Shown here: positions 17,313 through 25,349 of the stretch, piece by piece
Position numbering within the stretch: position 1 is the stretch's first letter
Layout: the number at the start of each line of letters is the position of its first letter
Origin: Ramlibacter albus
Lineage (GTDB): Bacteria > Pseudomonadota > Gammaproteobacteria > Burkholderiales > Burkholderiaceae_C
NCBI RefSeq assembly: GCF_014297445.1
Contig: NZ_JACORU010000013.1
Coordinates: 62,001-126,000, forward strand
Reading direction: 5' to 3'
Length of the DNA stretch: 64,000 nucleotides
The notes under the pieces: model-generated
Told to the model about the DNA's origin: nothing
Seen by the model: the letters and a program-made list of their open reading frames with translations, nothing else
The model's database searches: none
Translations under genes and position numbers: made by a program

Positions 17313-18137
17313 ATGCGCCCGCTGCCTGAGCGCGCGTGCGACGCGCACATGCACATCTTCGACGCGCGCTTCGCGCCGTCGCCGCACTGGCCGCGCAAGC
17401 CGCCGCACGCGGATGTCGCGGCGTACCGGCAGCTGCAGGCCCGCAACGGCACCGGTCGTTGCGTGGTGGTCACGCCGTCCACCTACGGGGTGGACAACGC
17501 ATGCACGCTCGACGCGCTCGCGCAACTGGGCGACAGCGCGCGCGGTGTCGCGGTGGTCGATGCCGATGTCTCGCAGGAGGAGCTGGCGCGCCTCGCATCG
17601 CAGCGCGTCTGCGGCCTGCGCGTCAACTTCGTCTCGCCGCAATCCTGGGGCGAGACCGCGCCGCGGATGCTGGAGACACTGGCGCACAAGGTGGCGCCGC
17701 TCGGCTGGCACATCCAGGTGTTCGCGCACCCGGAGCAGCTGCTGGCGATGGAGCCGTTGCTTGCGTCGCTGCCGGTGCCGCTGGTCATCGACCACATCGG
17801 GCGCGTCGATCCCGCGGAAGGCACGCAAGGGCCGGCCTTCAAGCTCCTGCAACGCCTGCTGGGCGGCGGCAACACCTGGGTCAAGCTCTCGGGCGCGTAC
17901 ATGCGCTCGCGCGAGGGGGCGCCGCGCTACGGCGACATGGTCCCCATCGGCCAAGCGCTGGTGCGCCATGCACCCGAGCAGGTGGTGTGGGGCAGCGACT
18001 GGCCGCACACGACGGAGCCGGCCGGTTCCGTCAACGACGATGACCTCGTCGACGTGCTGCTCGCGTGGTGCGGTAACGCGGACACGCTGCGCCGCGTGCT
18101 CGTCGACAATCCGCAGCGCCTGTACGGCTTCGAGTAA
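17313..18137 (+). CDS. Amidohydrolase, 2-pyrone-4,6-dicarboxylate lactonase (LigI)-like
   Basis: This 274-residue TIM-barrel hydrolase belongs to the LigI group of the amidohydrolase superfamily. ACDAHMHIFD carries the His-X-His at the end of strand 1, PLVIDHIGR and VKLSGAYMRS are central strands, and VWGSDWPHT holds the conserved Asp. LigI opens 2-pyrone-4,6-dicarboxylate in the protocatechuate/gallate 4,5-cleavage pathway. LigI activity is plausible because an RraA/LigK-like aldolase lies in the same operon and LigAB-like genes lie at 58404-59608. Other lactones remain possible. Confidence 0.8.
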   Translation: MRPLPERACDAHMHIFDARFAPSPHWPRKPPHADVAAYRQLQARNGTGRCVVVTPSTYGVDNACTLDALAQLGDSARGVAVVDADVSQEELARLASQRVCGLRVNFVSPQSWGETAPRMLETLAHKVAPLGWHIQVFAHPEQLLAMEPLLASLPVPLVIDHIGRVDPAEGTQGPAFKLLQRLLGGGNTWVKLSGAYMRSREGAPRYGDMVPIGQALVRHAPEQVVWGSDWPHTTEPAGSVNDDDLVDVLLAWCGNADTLRRVLVDNPQRLYGFE

Positions 18138-18147
18138 AAGGCCCGCC

Positions 18148-19080
18148 ATGTACTTCCTAAACCCACCGCAAGTGCGCGAGCTCGCGCGCTTCACCACGAT
18201 GCCCGAGCGCTTCCGCACCCGCACGAAGAGCGTGTGGGCCGACGCGAACCGCGCGGGCCGGCCCACCGACTCTTTCCTCGAGGGGCCGGTGTTCGACCGG
18301 CACGGCAACCTCTACGTGACGGACATCCCGTTCGGCCGCATCTTCCGCATCGACGCCGCGGGTGAATGGACGCTGGTGGCCGAGTACGACGGCGAGCCCA
18401 ACGGCATGAAGTTCCTGGACGACGCCACGCTGCTCATCACCGACTACAAGAACGGCCTCATGCAGCTGGACGTCGCGAGCGGCCAGGTGCGGGGTTTCCT
18501 GGAGCGGCGCAACTCGGAGCGCTTTCGCGGCGTGAACGACCTGGTGTTCGACAGCGCGGGCAACCTCTATTTCACCGACCAGGGGCAGACGGGGTTGCAC
18601 GACCCGACGGGCCGCGTCTACCGGCTGCGCCCGAGTGGCCAGCTCGACCTGCTGCTGGACAACGTGCCGAGCCCCAATGGCGTGTGCCTCTCGCCGGACG
18701 AGACGGTGCTCTACCTCGCCGTGACGCGCGGCAACTGCGTGTGGCGCGTGCCGCTGCTGCCGGATGGCAGCGTGGCCAAGGTGGGCCAGTTCTTCACGTC
18801 CTGCGGGCCCAGCGGCCCCGACGGGCTTGCGGCCGATTCGCAGGGCCGGCTCGTCGTCGCGAACCCGGGCCTCGGTTATGTCTGGGTGCTCAATGCCCGC
18901 GCCGAGCCGGTGTGGGTGCTGCGCGGACCGGAAGGTGCGTCGACCACCAACGTCGCTTTCGGCGGTCCGGGCAACACGCGCCTTTTCGTCACCGACTCGA
19001 CGCACGGGGACGTGCTCTATGCCGACCTCGAGGCGCCCGGCCTGCCCATCCACCGAAGAAGCGCGAAACCTGCTACTTGA
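18148..19080 (+). CDS. SMP-30/gluconolactonase family protein
   Basis: This 310-residue protein is a six-bladed beta-propeller of the SMP-30/gluconolactonase/LRE-like family, which hydrolyses sugar or other lactones with a divalent metal. Family signatures are LEGPVFDRHGNLYVTDI (metal-binding Glu), FRGVNDLVFDSAGNLYFTD, PNGVCLSPDE and GPDGLAADSQGRL. It is last in the operon begun at 12720 and sits ten bases after the LigI-like gene, giving the operon two lactonases of different folds. Its end overlaps the end of the convergent gene at 19073 by eight bases. Confidence 0.87.
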   Translation: MYFLNPPQVRELARFTTMPERFRTRTKSVWADANRAGRPTDSFLEGPVFDRHGNLYVTDIPFGRIFRIDAAGEWTLVAEYDGEPNGMKFLDDATLLITDYKNGLMQLDVASGQVRGFLERRNSERFRGVNDLVFDSAGNLYFTDQGQTGLHDPTGRVYRLRPSGQLDLLLDNVPSPNGVCLSPDETVLYLAVTRGNCVWRVPLLPDGSVAKVGQFFTSCGPSGPDGLAADSQGRLVVANPGLGYVWVLNARAEPVWVLRGPEGASTTNVAFGGPGNTRLFVTDSTHGDVLYADLEAPGLPIHRRSAKPAT

Positions 19081-19456
19081 CGCTGCCGGGCGAAGCGCGC
19101 ACCGCCTTCACCGCCGCCGGCTTGCGAGCCTGCCCGTACGGCACGAACACCGGCGCGCGGCGGTTCGAAGCGAGCATCGCCACTTCGCGGAAGCTGTCCA
19201 CCTCCTGCGGGTTCAGGTCCCAGTAGCTGCCGTAGAGCATCGGGCCGTACTGGTGCATGAAGAGCACGATGCGCGCGGCGTCCGCATCGCCGCGGTTCGC
19301 GAGCGCCATCATGCGGCCGAATGCCTCCGAATAGCGCGCGGCGCGGTAGCTGGCCAGTGCGTCGTCGAACTGCCCGTCGGGGCCCGCCAGCACCGGCATC
19401 GTGCATGCGGCGAGCAACAAGGCGCAGAAGGCGCGGGAGATGCGTGGATGGGTCAT
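19073..19456 (-). CDS. Small secreted protein of unknown function
   Basis: I do not recognise this 127-residue protein. It has a clear N-terminal signal peptide (RAFCALLLAACTMPVLA, probable cleavage before Gly). The mature part contains ASYRAARYSEAFGRMMALANRGDADAAR, which resembles one Sel1/TPR-type helical repeat, followed by LFMHQYGPMLYGSYW. It is therefore likely periplasmic. It diverges from the LuxR-type regulator at 19596, and two inverted repeats lie in the shared upstream region, so the two may be co-regulated. Its 3' end overlaps the lactonase gene by eight bases. Confidence 0.7.
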   Translation of the reverse strand: MTHPRISRAFCALLLAACTMPVLAGPDGQFDDALASYRAARYSEAFGRMMALANRGDADAARIVLFMHQYGPMLYGSYWDLNPQEVDSFREVAMLASNRRAPVFVPYGQARKPAAVKAVRASPGSVK

Positions 19457-19503
19457 GGCGTCCTCCGTGATCGGTGGACCTTATCGACCGGCGGCGTGGC
19501 GCG

Positions 19504-19525
19504 ACATCACCTGACGGGGTGATGT
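19504..19525. promoter_or_regulatory. Inverted repeat in the divergent upstream region (dyad 1)
   Basis: ACATCACC (19504-19511) and GGTGATGT (19518-19525) form a perfect 8-base inverted repeat with a six-base spacer. It lies between the small secreted gene and the LuxR-type regulator, a typical operator position. Confidence 0.4.
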
Positions 19526-19533
19526 GCGCGGAA

Positions 19534-19553
19534 CATGTGCGTAAACGCACATG
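19534..19553. promoter_or_regulatory. Inverted repeat in the divergent upstream region (dyad 2)
   Basis: CATGTGCGT and ACGCACATG form a perfect 9-base inverted repeat around AA. Its centre is about 29 bases, near three helical turns, from the centre of the dyad at 19504-19525. It ends 42 bases before the chosen start of the LuxR-type gene and is a candidate site for that regulator. Confidence 0.45.
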
Positions 19554-19595
19554 CCCCTGTTTCACCGCGCGCGCAATGCTGGCACATTGGCCTGC

Positions 19596-20771
19596 ATGCA
19601 GTACGACGAAACGGGAGTTCTCCTCGGCCTCATCGAGCGCATCCACTGCGCCGCACTCGACGCCTCGCTCTGGCCCGGCGTCCTCGAGGACATCGGCCGC
19701 GCGGTGGACGCGACCGCGGGCACGATCCACTCGCACGACTTCGCCGACAGCAGCGCGAACCTGGAGACGACGGCGACGAACATCGCGGCGTTCTGCGGCA
19801 TCGACGAGCCGGCGCTCGTCTCCTACGCCGCGCACTACAGCATGACGAACGTCTGGACCGCGAACGAGGACACGCTGCCGGCCGGCTCCGCGGTGCTGTC
19901 CTCGCAGCTGTACCCCGACTCCATGCTCAAGCGCACGGAGTTCTACGGCGACTGGCTGCGCGGGCAGGACCTGTTCTACGCGCTCGGCTCGGTGGTGGAG
20001 AAGGAAGACTCGCGCGCCATCAAGCTGAGTTTCCTGCGCCCCGAGCGGGCGGGCCAGTTCGGCGAAGCCGAGTTGCAGCTCGCGCGCTTGCTGATGCCGC
20101 ACGTGCGCACCGCCGTCGCGGTCCACCGCCGCATCCACCGGCTCGGCCAGCTCTCCCAGTCGGCGCTGGCGGCACTGGAACTGCTGCCGCAGGGTGTGAT
20201 CTTCGTGGCGGCGAGCGGGCGCCTGCTGCACTGGAACGGCGCTGCGCGCGAGGTCTCGCGGCGCACCGGCAGCATTGCGGTCGCGGGCAACGGCGAGCTG
20301 CGTGCGTGCACGCACGAGCTGTCGCTCAAACTCGCTGCTGCCATCCGTCGCGCATGCGAACCGGGCACCAGCGGCGCCAGGAGCCCCGGAACGCTGATGA
20401 AGCTTCCCTCCAGGGAGGGCGAAGTGCAGGTGCTGGTCGCGCCTGCCGCGGCTGTCGACAACTCGCCGTTCCCGATGGGCGCCGCGGCCGCGTTGTTCGT
20501 CACCGAGAACGCCGGCACGCCGGCCGTGCTCGCCGACGCGCTGCGCCGGGTCTACCAGCTGTCGCCGGCGGAGGCGGCACTGGCCGAAGCGCTGGTCAAC
20601 GGCAAGTCGCTCAAGGCGTTCGCCGCCGAGCGCAACGTGAGCATGAACACCGTCAAGACGCAGATGAAGTCGGTGACGGCCAAGGTGGGCGCGAAGCGCC
20701 AGGTCGACGTCGTGCGCACGATCCTGGCGGGGCCGGCGATGCTCAACGGATCGTTCGAGCCGCCGCGCTAG
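19596..20771 (+). CDS. LuxR-type HTH transcriptional regulator
   Basis: This 391-residue protein ends in a LuxR-type helix-turn-helix (residues of about 325-385: YQLSPAEAALAEAL, then SMNTVKTQMKSVTAKVGAKR). The long N-terminal part is unrecognised and may bind a ligand. Proteins of this layout are common orphan regulators in Burkholderiales. The ATG at 19596 was preferred over one at 19551 because the latter lies inside the 19534-19553 palindrome, although neither has a strong Shine-Dalgarno. It diverges from the small secreted protein and converges with the LysR gene. Confidence 0.82.
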   Translation: MQYDETGVLLGLIERIHCAALDASLWPGVLEDIGRAVDATAGTIHSHDFADSSANLETTATNIAAFCGIDEPALVSYAAHYSMTNVWTANEDTLPAGSAVLSSQLYPDSMLKRTEFYGDWLRGQDLFYALGSVVEKEDSRAIKLSFLRPERAGQFGEAELQLARLLMPHVRTAVAVHRRIHRLGQLSQSALAALELLPQGVIFVAASGRLLHWNGAAREVSRRTGSIAVAGNGELRACTHELSLKLAAAIRRACEPGTSGARSPGTLMKLPSREGEVQVLVAPAAAVDNSPFPMGAAAALFVTENAGTPAVLADALRRVYQLSPAEAALAEALVNGKSLKAFAAERNVSMNTVKTQMKSVTAKVGAKRQVDVVRTILAGPAMLNGSFEPPR

Positions 20772-20775
20772 GCTC

Positions 20776-21708
20776 CTAGCGCCGCGCGATCAGGTTCGCG
20801 CCGGCCCAGCGGCCTTTCGTCACGCACTCGTTCACCGCGACGCGCATTTCGTCGAGCACGCATTGCGTGGCGCGCGTGATGCGCTTCTGCGCGGGCCAGG
20901 CCGACACCACGCGCCGCCGCAGCGCGGGGTTCATGGGCGCGGCAGCGAGCACGCCGCGCGCGACGTCGTCAAGGATGGCCGCGCCCGGCAGCACGGTGTA
21001 GCCCAGGCCGTGCTGCACGAAGGTCTTCTGCAGGTTCATCGCATCCGCTTCGGCGACGACATCGAGCGTGACCTTCTGCACCGCGCATTCGTGCTCCACC
21101 AGCGCCCGGATGCCGTGGGGGGCGCTCGGCAGGATGACGGGCTTGCCGGTGAGGAAGGACAGCCGGCGCGGCTTGCGCAGCGCGAGCCCGCTGACCGGCA
21201 GGCCGACGATGTAGAGCGACTCGTCGAGCAAGGGCTCGATCGCGAGCGTCGGTGTCGGCTCGCGGTCGTAGAGCAGGGCGGCGTCGAGGTCGCCGGCCAG
21301 CAGCCATTGCTGCAGGTGCCCGGCATAGCCGGTGATGACGCGCAGCTTCACGCCGGGGTACTTGTTCTTCACGCCGGCCGCGATGGGCCCGGCGATCAGG
21401 TCGCAGGTGCTCGGCAGCAGGCCCAGGTTGACGACACCCGAGACGGCGACGGACGCCGACTGGATCTCGCCGCGCGCCTGGTCCAGCTCGCGCAGCGCGC
21501 GCCGCGCGTGCTCGGCCAGCAGCTTGCCGGCGTCGGTGAGCTCCATGCCGTTGCGCTCGCGCGTGAAGAGTGGCGCGCCCATCTCCTCTTCCAGCAGGCG
21601 CAGCTGCCGCGACACCGCCGGCTGCACCAGGTGCAGCACGGCCGCGGCGCGCGTGACGCTGCGCGTCTCCGAGACGGTGAGCAGCGCGCGCAGTTGCTTC
21701 AAATCCAT
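20776..21708 (-). CDS. LysR-family transcriptional regulator
   Basis: This 310-residue regulator has an N-terminal winged helix (MDLKQLRALLTVSETRSVTR, then AAVLHLVQPAVSRQ) and the periplasmic-binding-like effector domain of LysR proteins (VNLGLLPSTCDLIAGPI, PVILPSAPHGIRALVE). The start is MDLKQLRA; an upstream ATG ten codons earlier is less like relatives. It diverges from the ThDP decarboxylase operon at 21785 with 76 bases between the starts, which contain a LysR-type box, so it very probably controls that operon. Confidence 0.9.
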   Translation of the reverse strand: MDLKQLRALLTVSETRSVTRAAAVLHLVQPAVSRQLRLLEEEMGAPLFTRERNGMELTDAGKLLAEHARRALRELDQARGEIQSASVAVSGVVNLGLLPSTCDLIAGPIAAGVKNKYPGVKLRVITGYAGHLQQWLLAGDLDAALLYDREPTPTLAIEPLLDESLYIVGLPVSGLALRKPRRLSFLTGKPVILPSAPHGIRALVEHECAVQKVTLDVVAEADAMNLQKTFVQHGLGYTVLPGAAILDDVARGVLAAAPMNPALRRRVVSAWPAQKRITRATQCVLDEMRVAVNECVTKGRWAGANLIARR

Positions 21709-21748
21709 GGCATTCCGTCCGCTGATGGGGACCAGCAAAAAATGTTAT

Positions 21749-21777
21749 TTGCCTAGAGGCAGTAGATCAAATTTTAA
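21749..21777 (+). promoter_or_regulatory. LysR-type box overlapping a candidate promoter
   Basis: TTGCCTAGAGGCA (21749-21761) fits the LysR T-N11-A box and contains the dyad TGCC/GGCA. TTGCCT (21749-21754) also forms a -35 element 17 bases from TTTTAA (21772-21777). If that promoter is real, transcription would start at or next to the ATG at 21785. No Shine-Dalgarno is present there. Confidence 0.4.
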
Positions 21778-21784
21778 TAGACCC

Positions 21785-22306
21785 ATGACGACCGACAACA
21801 CCTGGCAGGAACAGATCTACCTGCAGCTCAAGGCCGCCGGCGTGCGGCAGGTGGCCTACGTGCCCGACGCGGGCCATGCGCACGTGATCCGCCGCGTGCA
21901 GGCCGACAGCGACATCCGCGACATCGTGCTCACCACCGAGGAAGAGGGCGTGGCCGTCTCCGCCGGGGCCTGGCTGGGCGGGCAGCGCGCCGTGCTGCTG
22001 ATGCAAAGCAGCGGCGTGGGCAACTGCGTCAACATGTTCTCGCTGCTGGAGAGCTGCCGCTTCCCGTTCTGCACGCTCGTGACGATGCGCGGCGAATACG
22101 CCGAGTTCAACCCGTGGCAGGGCCCGATGGGCCGCGCGACGCAAGCCGTGATGGAGCAGATGGGCATCACGGTGCACCGTGCGTCGCGCCCCGAGGAAGT
22201 GGCCGACGTCGTCGGCGCCGCGCTCGCGAGCGCATTCGAGGCCGGCGAGCGCGTCGCCGTGCTGCTGTCGCAAAGCCTGATCGGGCGCAAGAAATGGGTG
22301 AAGTGA
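21785..22306 (+). CDS. ThDP-dependent decarboxylase, N-terminal (PYR) subunit, second copy
   Basis: This 173-residue protein is a second pyrimidine-binding half of a split ThDP decarboxylase, homologous to the one at 10727. The Glu cluster at residues 52-54 (TTEEEGVAVSAGAW) provides the ThDP-activating Glu; RAVLLMQSSGVGNCVN and TLVTMRGEY follow. The ATG is preceded by AT-rich sequence without a Shine-Dalgarno. The partner subunit starts on the last base of the stop codon. An aldehyde dehydrogenase lies directly downstream, so the aldehyde made by decarboxylation can be oxidised at once. Confidence 0.87.
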   Translation: MTTDNTWQEQIYLQLKAAGVRQVAYVPDAGHAHVIRRVQADSDIRDIVLTTEEEGVAVSAGAWLGGQRAVLLMQSSGVGNCVNMFSLLESCRFPFCTLVTMRGEYAEFNPWQGPMGRATQAVMEQMGITVHRASRPEEVADVVGAALASAFEAGERVAVLLSQSLIGRKKWVK

Positions 22307-22881
22307 TGAGCATCGACCGCCGTGCCTTCGTGGCCGCCCTCGTGGCGCAATGCCCTGACGCCTTGGTCGTCACTGGCCTGGGCTCGCCGTCCTACGACGC
22401 GTTCGCTGCCGGCGACCGGCCGGGCAATTTCTACCTGTGGGGTGCGATGGGTGGTGCGGCTGCCGTTGCCCTCGGGCTCGCGCTGGCGAAACCCTCGCGG
22501 CCCGTCATCGCCATCACCGGCGACGGCGAGCAACTCATGGGGCTCGGCGCACTCGCCACTGCGGCCGTCCAGCGCCCGGACAACCTCACCGTCGTCGTGC
22601 TGGACAACGGCCACTTCGGCGAGACCGGCATGCAGCGCAGCCACAGCAGCCTCGGCCTGAACCTGGTGGCGGTGGCCAAGGGCTGCGGCATCGAGGATGC
22701 GGTGGTCGTGCGCGAAATGGACGGCGTGCAGGCCATCGCACGGCGCGTCAATGCGAAGGCCGGGCTCGCGCTCGCGCAGGTGATCGTCGCCGCCGACGAA
22801 CTGCCGCGCGCGCTGCCGCCGCGCGACGGCGTGTACCTGAAGAACCGCGTGCGCGAGCACCTCGGCCTCGCGCCGCTTTGA
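22306..22881 (+). CDS. ThDP-dependent decarboxylase, C-terminal (PP) subunit, second copy
   Basis: This 191-residue protein is the diphosphate-binding partner of the subunit at 21785. The ThDP motif is AITGDGEQLMGLGALATAA with Asp73, followed by LDNGHFGETG, whose Asn completes the Mg2+ site. WGAMGGAAAVALGLA matches the sulfopyruvate/phosphonopyruvate decarboxylase group. The ATG overlaps the upstream TGA by one base. Compared with the first pair the GDGS serine is Glu here and the loop after the Asn differs, so the two enzymes probably use different 2-oxoacids. Confidence 0.87.
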   Translation: MSIDRRAFVAALVAQCPDALVVTGLGSPSYDAFAAGDRPGNFYLWGAMGGAAAVALGLALAKPSRPVIAITGDGEQLMGLGALATAAVQRPDNLTVVVLDNGHFGETGMQRSHSSLGLNLVAVAKGCGIEDAVVVREMDGVQAIARRVNAKAGLALAQVIVAADELPRALPPRDGVYLKNRVREHLGLAPL

Positions 22882-22892
22882 GGAGCAGCACC

Positions 22893-24362
22893 ATGCACCG
22901 CTTTCGCCAGTTCATCGGTGGCGAGTTTTGCGACGCGGCGGACGGCCGCACCTTCGAGAGCTTTGACCCGTTCCGCGGCACCGCCTGGGCGGAGATCCCG
23001 CGCGGCGGCGCGGCGGATGTGGACAGGGCCGTGCAGGCGGCGCATCGCGCCTTCACCTCCGGCGAGTGGGCGCAGCTCACGCCGAGTGCGCGCGGCGCGT
23101 TGTTGCGCAAGCTGGGCGACCTCATCGCGCGCGACGCGGCGAAGCTCGCCGCCATCGAAGTGCGTGACAACGGCAAGCTGCTGGCGGAGATGGGTGCGCA
23201 GCTCAACTACCTGCCGCAGTGGTTCTATTACTTCGGCGGGCTCGCGGACAAGGTCGAGGGCACCGTGGTGCCGCTCGACAAGAAAGGCTTCTTCAATTTC
23301 ACCCGGCGCGAGCCGCTGGGCGTGGTGGCCGCGATCACGCCGTGGAACTCGCCGTTGCTGCTGGCCGGCTGGAAGATCGCGCCGGCGCTGGCGGCGGGTT
23401 GCACCGTGGTGCTCAAGCCTTCGGAGTTCACGTCTGCTTCCTCGCTCGAACTGGCGGCGCTGTTCCAGGAGGCGGGCTTTCCGCCGGGCGTGTTCAACGT
23501 GGTCACGGGCTTCGGTGCGGAGGTGGGCTCGGCGCTTGTGGAGCACCCGCTCGTGCGCAAGATCACCTTCACCGGCTCGGATGTCACGGGCCGTGCGATC
23601 GCAGCGAGCGCCGCGCGCAACATCAAGCACGTGAGCCTGGAGCTCGGCGGCAAGTCGCCGAACATCGTGTTCGACGACGCCAACCTCGACGACGCGGTGA
23701 ATGGTGCCGTCTCCGGCATCTTCGCCGCGACGGGCCAGACGTGCATCGCGGGCTCGCGGCTGCTGCTGCAGTCGTCCATCCACGATGCCTTCGTCGACAA
23801 GCTGGTGGCACTGGCATCGACGGCGCGCATGGGCGACCCGATGCAGCCCGACACGCAGGTGGGCCCTGTCACCACGCGTCCGCAATACGACAAGGTCCTG
23901 CGCTACATCGACATCGCACGCGGCGAAGGTGCCCGGCTGGTGCTCGGGGGCGGCCCCGCCACGTGCGGCGACGGCTGGTTCGTGCAGCCCACGATCTTCG
24001 CGGACGTGCGCAACGACATGCGCATCGCGCGCGAGGAGGTGTTCGGGCCGGTGCTCTCGATCATCCGCTTCGAGGACGAAGAAGATGCGGTGCGCATCGC
24101 GAACGACACCGCCTACGGCCTCGGCGCGGGCGTGTGGACGCGCGACCTGGGCCGCGCCTTCCGCATGTCCGAGCGCATCCAGGCGGGCACGGTCTGGGTC
24201 AACACCTACCGCGCGGTGAGCTACATGTCGCCGTTCGGCGGCTACAAGGATTCGGGGCTGGGCCGCGAGAACGGCATCTCGGCCATCGAGGGCTACCTGC
24301 AGACCAAGAGCGTGTGGATCAACACCGGGGCGCCGACGGGCAACCCGTTCACCATCCGCTGA
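22893..24362 (+). CDS. NAD(P)-dependent aldehyde dehydrogenase, second copy
   Basis: This 489-residue ALDH-family enzyme has Asn152 in TPWNSP, Glu250 in LELGGKSPN and the nucleophile Cys284 in GQTCIAGS. The C-terminal PFGGYKDSGLGREN is typical. It starts 11 bases after the ThDP subunit and is preceded by GAGGAGCA. In this context it most likely oxidises the aldehyde released by the ThDP enzyme. It is closely related to the ALDH at 3552-5063; both share SPNI(I/V)F, MRIA(Q/R)EEVFGPVL and the same C-terminal layout. Confidence 0.93.
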   Translation: MHRFRQFIGGEFCDAADGRTFESFDPFRGTAWAEIPRGGAADVDRAVQAAHRAFTSGEWAQLTPSARGALLRKLGDLIARDAAKLAAIEVRDNGKLLAEMGAQLNYLPQWFYYFGGLADKVEGTVVPLDKKGFFNFTRREPLGVVAAITPWNSPLLLAGWKIAPALAAGCTVVLKPSEFTSASSLELAALFQEAGFPPGVFNVVTGFGAEVGSALVEHPLVRKITFTGSDVTGRAIAASAARNIKHVSLELGGKSPNIVFDDANLDDAVNGAVSGIFAATGQTCIAGSRLLLQSSIHDAFVDKLVALASTARMGDPMQPDTQVGPVTTRPQYDKVLRYIDIARGEGARLVLGGGPATCGDGWFVQPTIFADVRNDMRIAREEVFGPVLSIIRFEDEEDAVRIANDTAYGLGAGVWTRDLGRAFRMSERIQAGTVWVNTYRAVSYMSPFGGYKDSGLGRENGISAIEGYLQTKSVWINTGAPTGNPFTIR

Positions 24363-24389
24363 GAGAAGAGAAGTGAAGGAGACATCGCC

Positions 24390-25349
24390 ATGATCAACCG
24401 ACGCACCGCCATTGCCGCCGCCGGTGCGGCACTGGCCGCGCCCTCATTCGCGCAGGCTGCGTACCCCTCGCGGCCGATCCGCATCGTCGTGCCCGCAGGC
24501 GCGGGCGGCTCGGGCGACATCACGGCGCGCCTGTTCGGCAAGTACCTCGAGGACAGCTGGAAGGCCAACGTGGTGGTCGAGAACAAGGCCGGCGCGAACG
24601 GCCTCATCGCCACCGAGTATTTGTGGAAGCAGCCGAACGACGGCTACACGCTGGGCATCGCGTCGGGCTCCACGCATGCAGCGGCGCCGTACCTGTTCAA
24701 GAAGCTGCCCTACGACCCGCTGAAGGACTTCGAGCACATCGGCCTCTTCGGCGTGCTCGGCTCCGCCCTTCTGGTGCCGGCGAACAGCCCGATCCAGTCG
24801 CTCAAGGACCTCGTCGCGTACAGCAAGGCCAACCCGGGCAAGGTGTTCTTCGGCCACTTCAACACCTCGTCGCAGGTGCCGGGCGAGATGCTCAAGGCGG
24901 TGGGCCAGCTGCCGATCGAGGGCGTGGCGTACAAGACGATCGCCAATGCGATCACCGACCTCATCGGCGGGCAGATCCAGCTGATGTTCGTCGACTACGT
25001 CGCGGCCGCCTCGCACATCGAGTCCGGCAAGGTGCGGCCCATCGCGGTGTCGGAGGCGAAGCGCAACCCGCGCCTGCCCAACGTTCCCGCCGTGGCCGAG
25101 CTGTACCCCGGCTACGAGATCATGGCCTTCCTCGCGTTGTACGCGCCGGCCGGGACGCCTGCCCCTGTCGTCACGAAGGTCAATCGCGCGATGCGCGATG
25201 CGCTCGCAACACCCGCCATCCGCACGCGGCTGGAGACACTCGGGCTGACGTTGCGCGACTACTCGCCCGACGACTATCGTTCTTTCCTCGCAAGGGAAAT
25301 CGAGAACTGGGCGAACTACGCGAAGGTTGCGAAGATCGAACCGCAATGA
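24390..25349 (+). CDS. Bug-family tripartite tricarboxylate transporter substrate-binding protein
   Basis: This 319-residue binding protein has a signal peptide ending in APSFAQA and the Bug signatures YPSRPIRIVVPAGAGGSGD and DGYTLGI. The pocket motif reads GVAYKTIANAITDLIGGQI in place of the usual HVPYKGAAPA, so its ligand site differs from the other seven. AAGGAGA precedes the ATG. Its stop overlaps the amidohydrolase start by four bases (ATGA), linking uptake directly to a hydrolase. Confidence 0.9.
   Translation: MINRRTAIAAAGAALAAPSFAQAAYPSRPIRIVVPAGAGGSGDITARLFGKYLEDSWKANVVVENKAGANGLIATEYLWKQPNDGYTLGIASGSTHAAAPYLFKKLPYDPLKDFEHIGLFGVLGSALLVPANSPIQSLKDLVAYSKANPGKVFFGHFNTSSQVPGEMLKAVGQLPIEGVAYKTIANAITDLIGGQIQLMFVDYVAAASHIESGKVRPIAVSEAKRNPRLPNVPAVAELYPGYEIMAFLALYAPAGTPAPVVTKVNRAMRDALATPAIRTRLETLGLTLRDYSPDDYRSFLAREIENWANYAKVAKIEPQ

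Noticed and set aside
19551..19595. An earlier ATG for the LuxR-type gene
   Set aside because: It falls inside the 19534-19553 palindrome and adds 15 residues with no family support.
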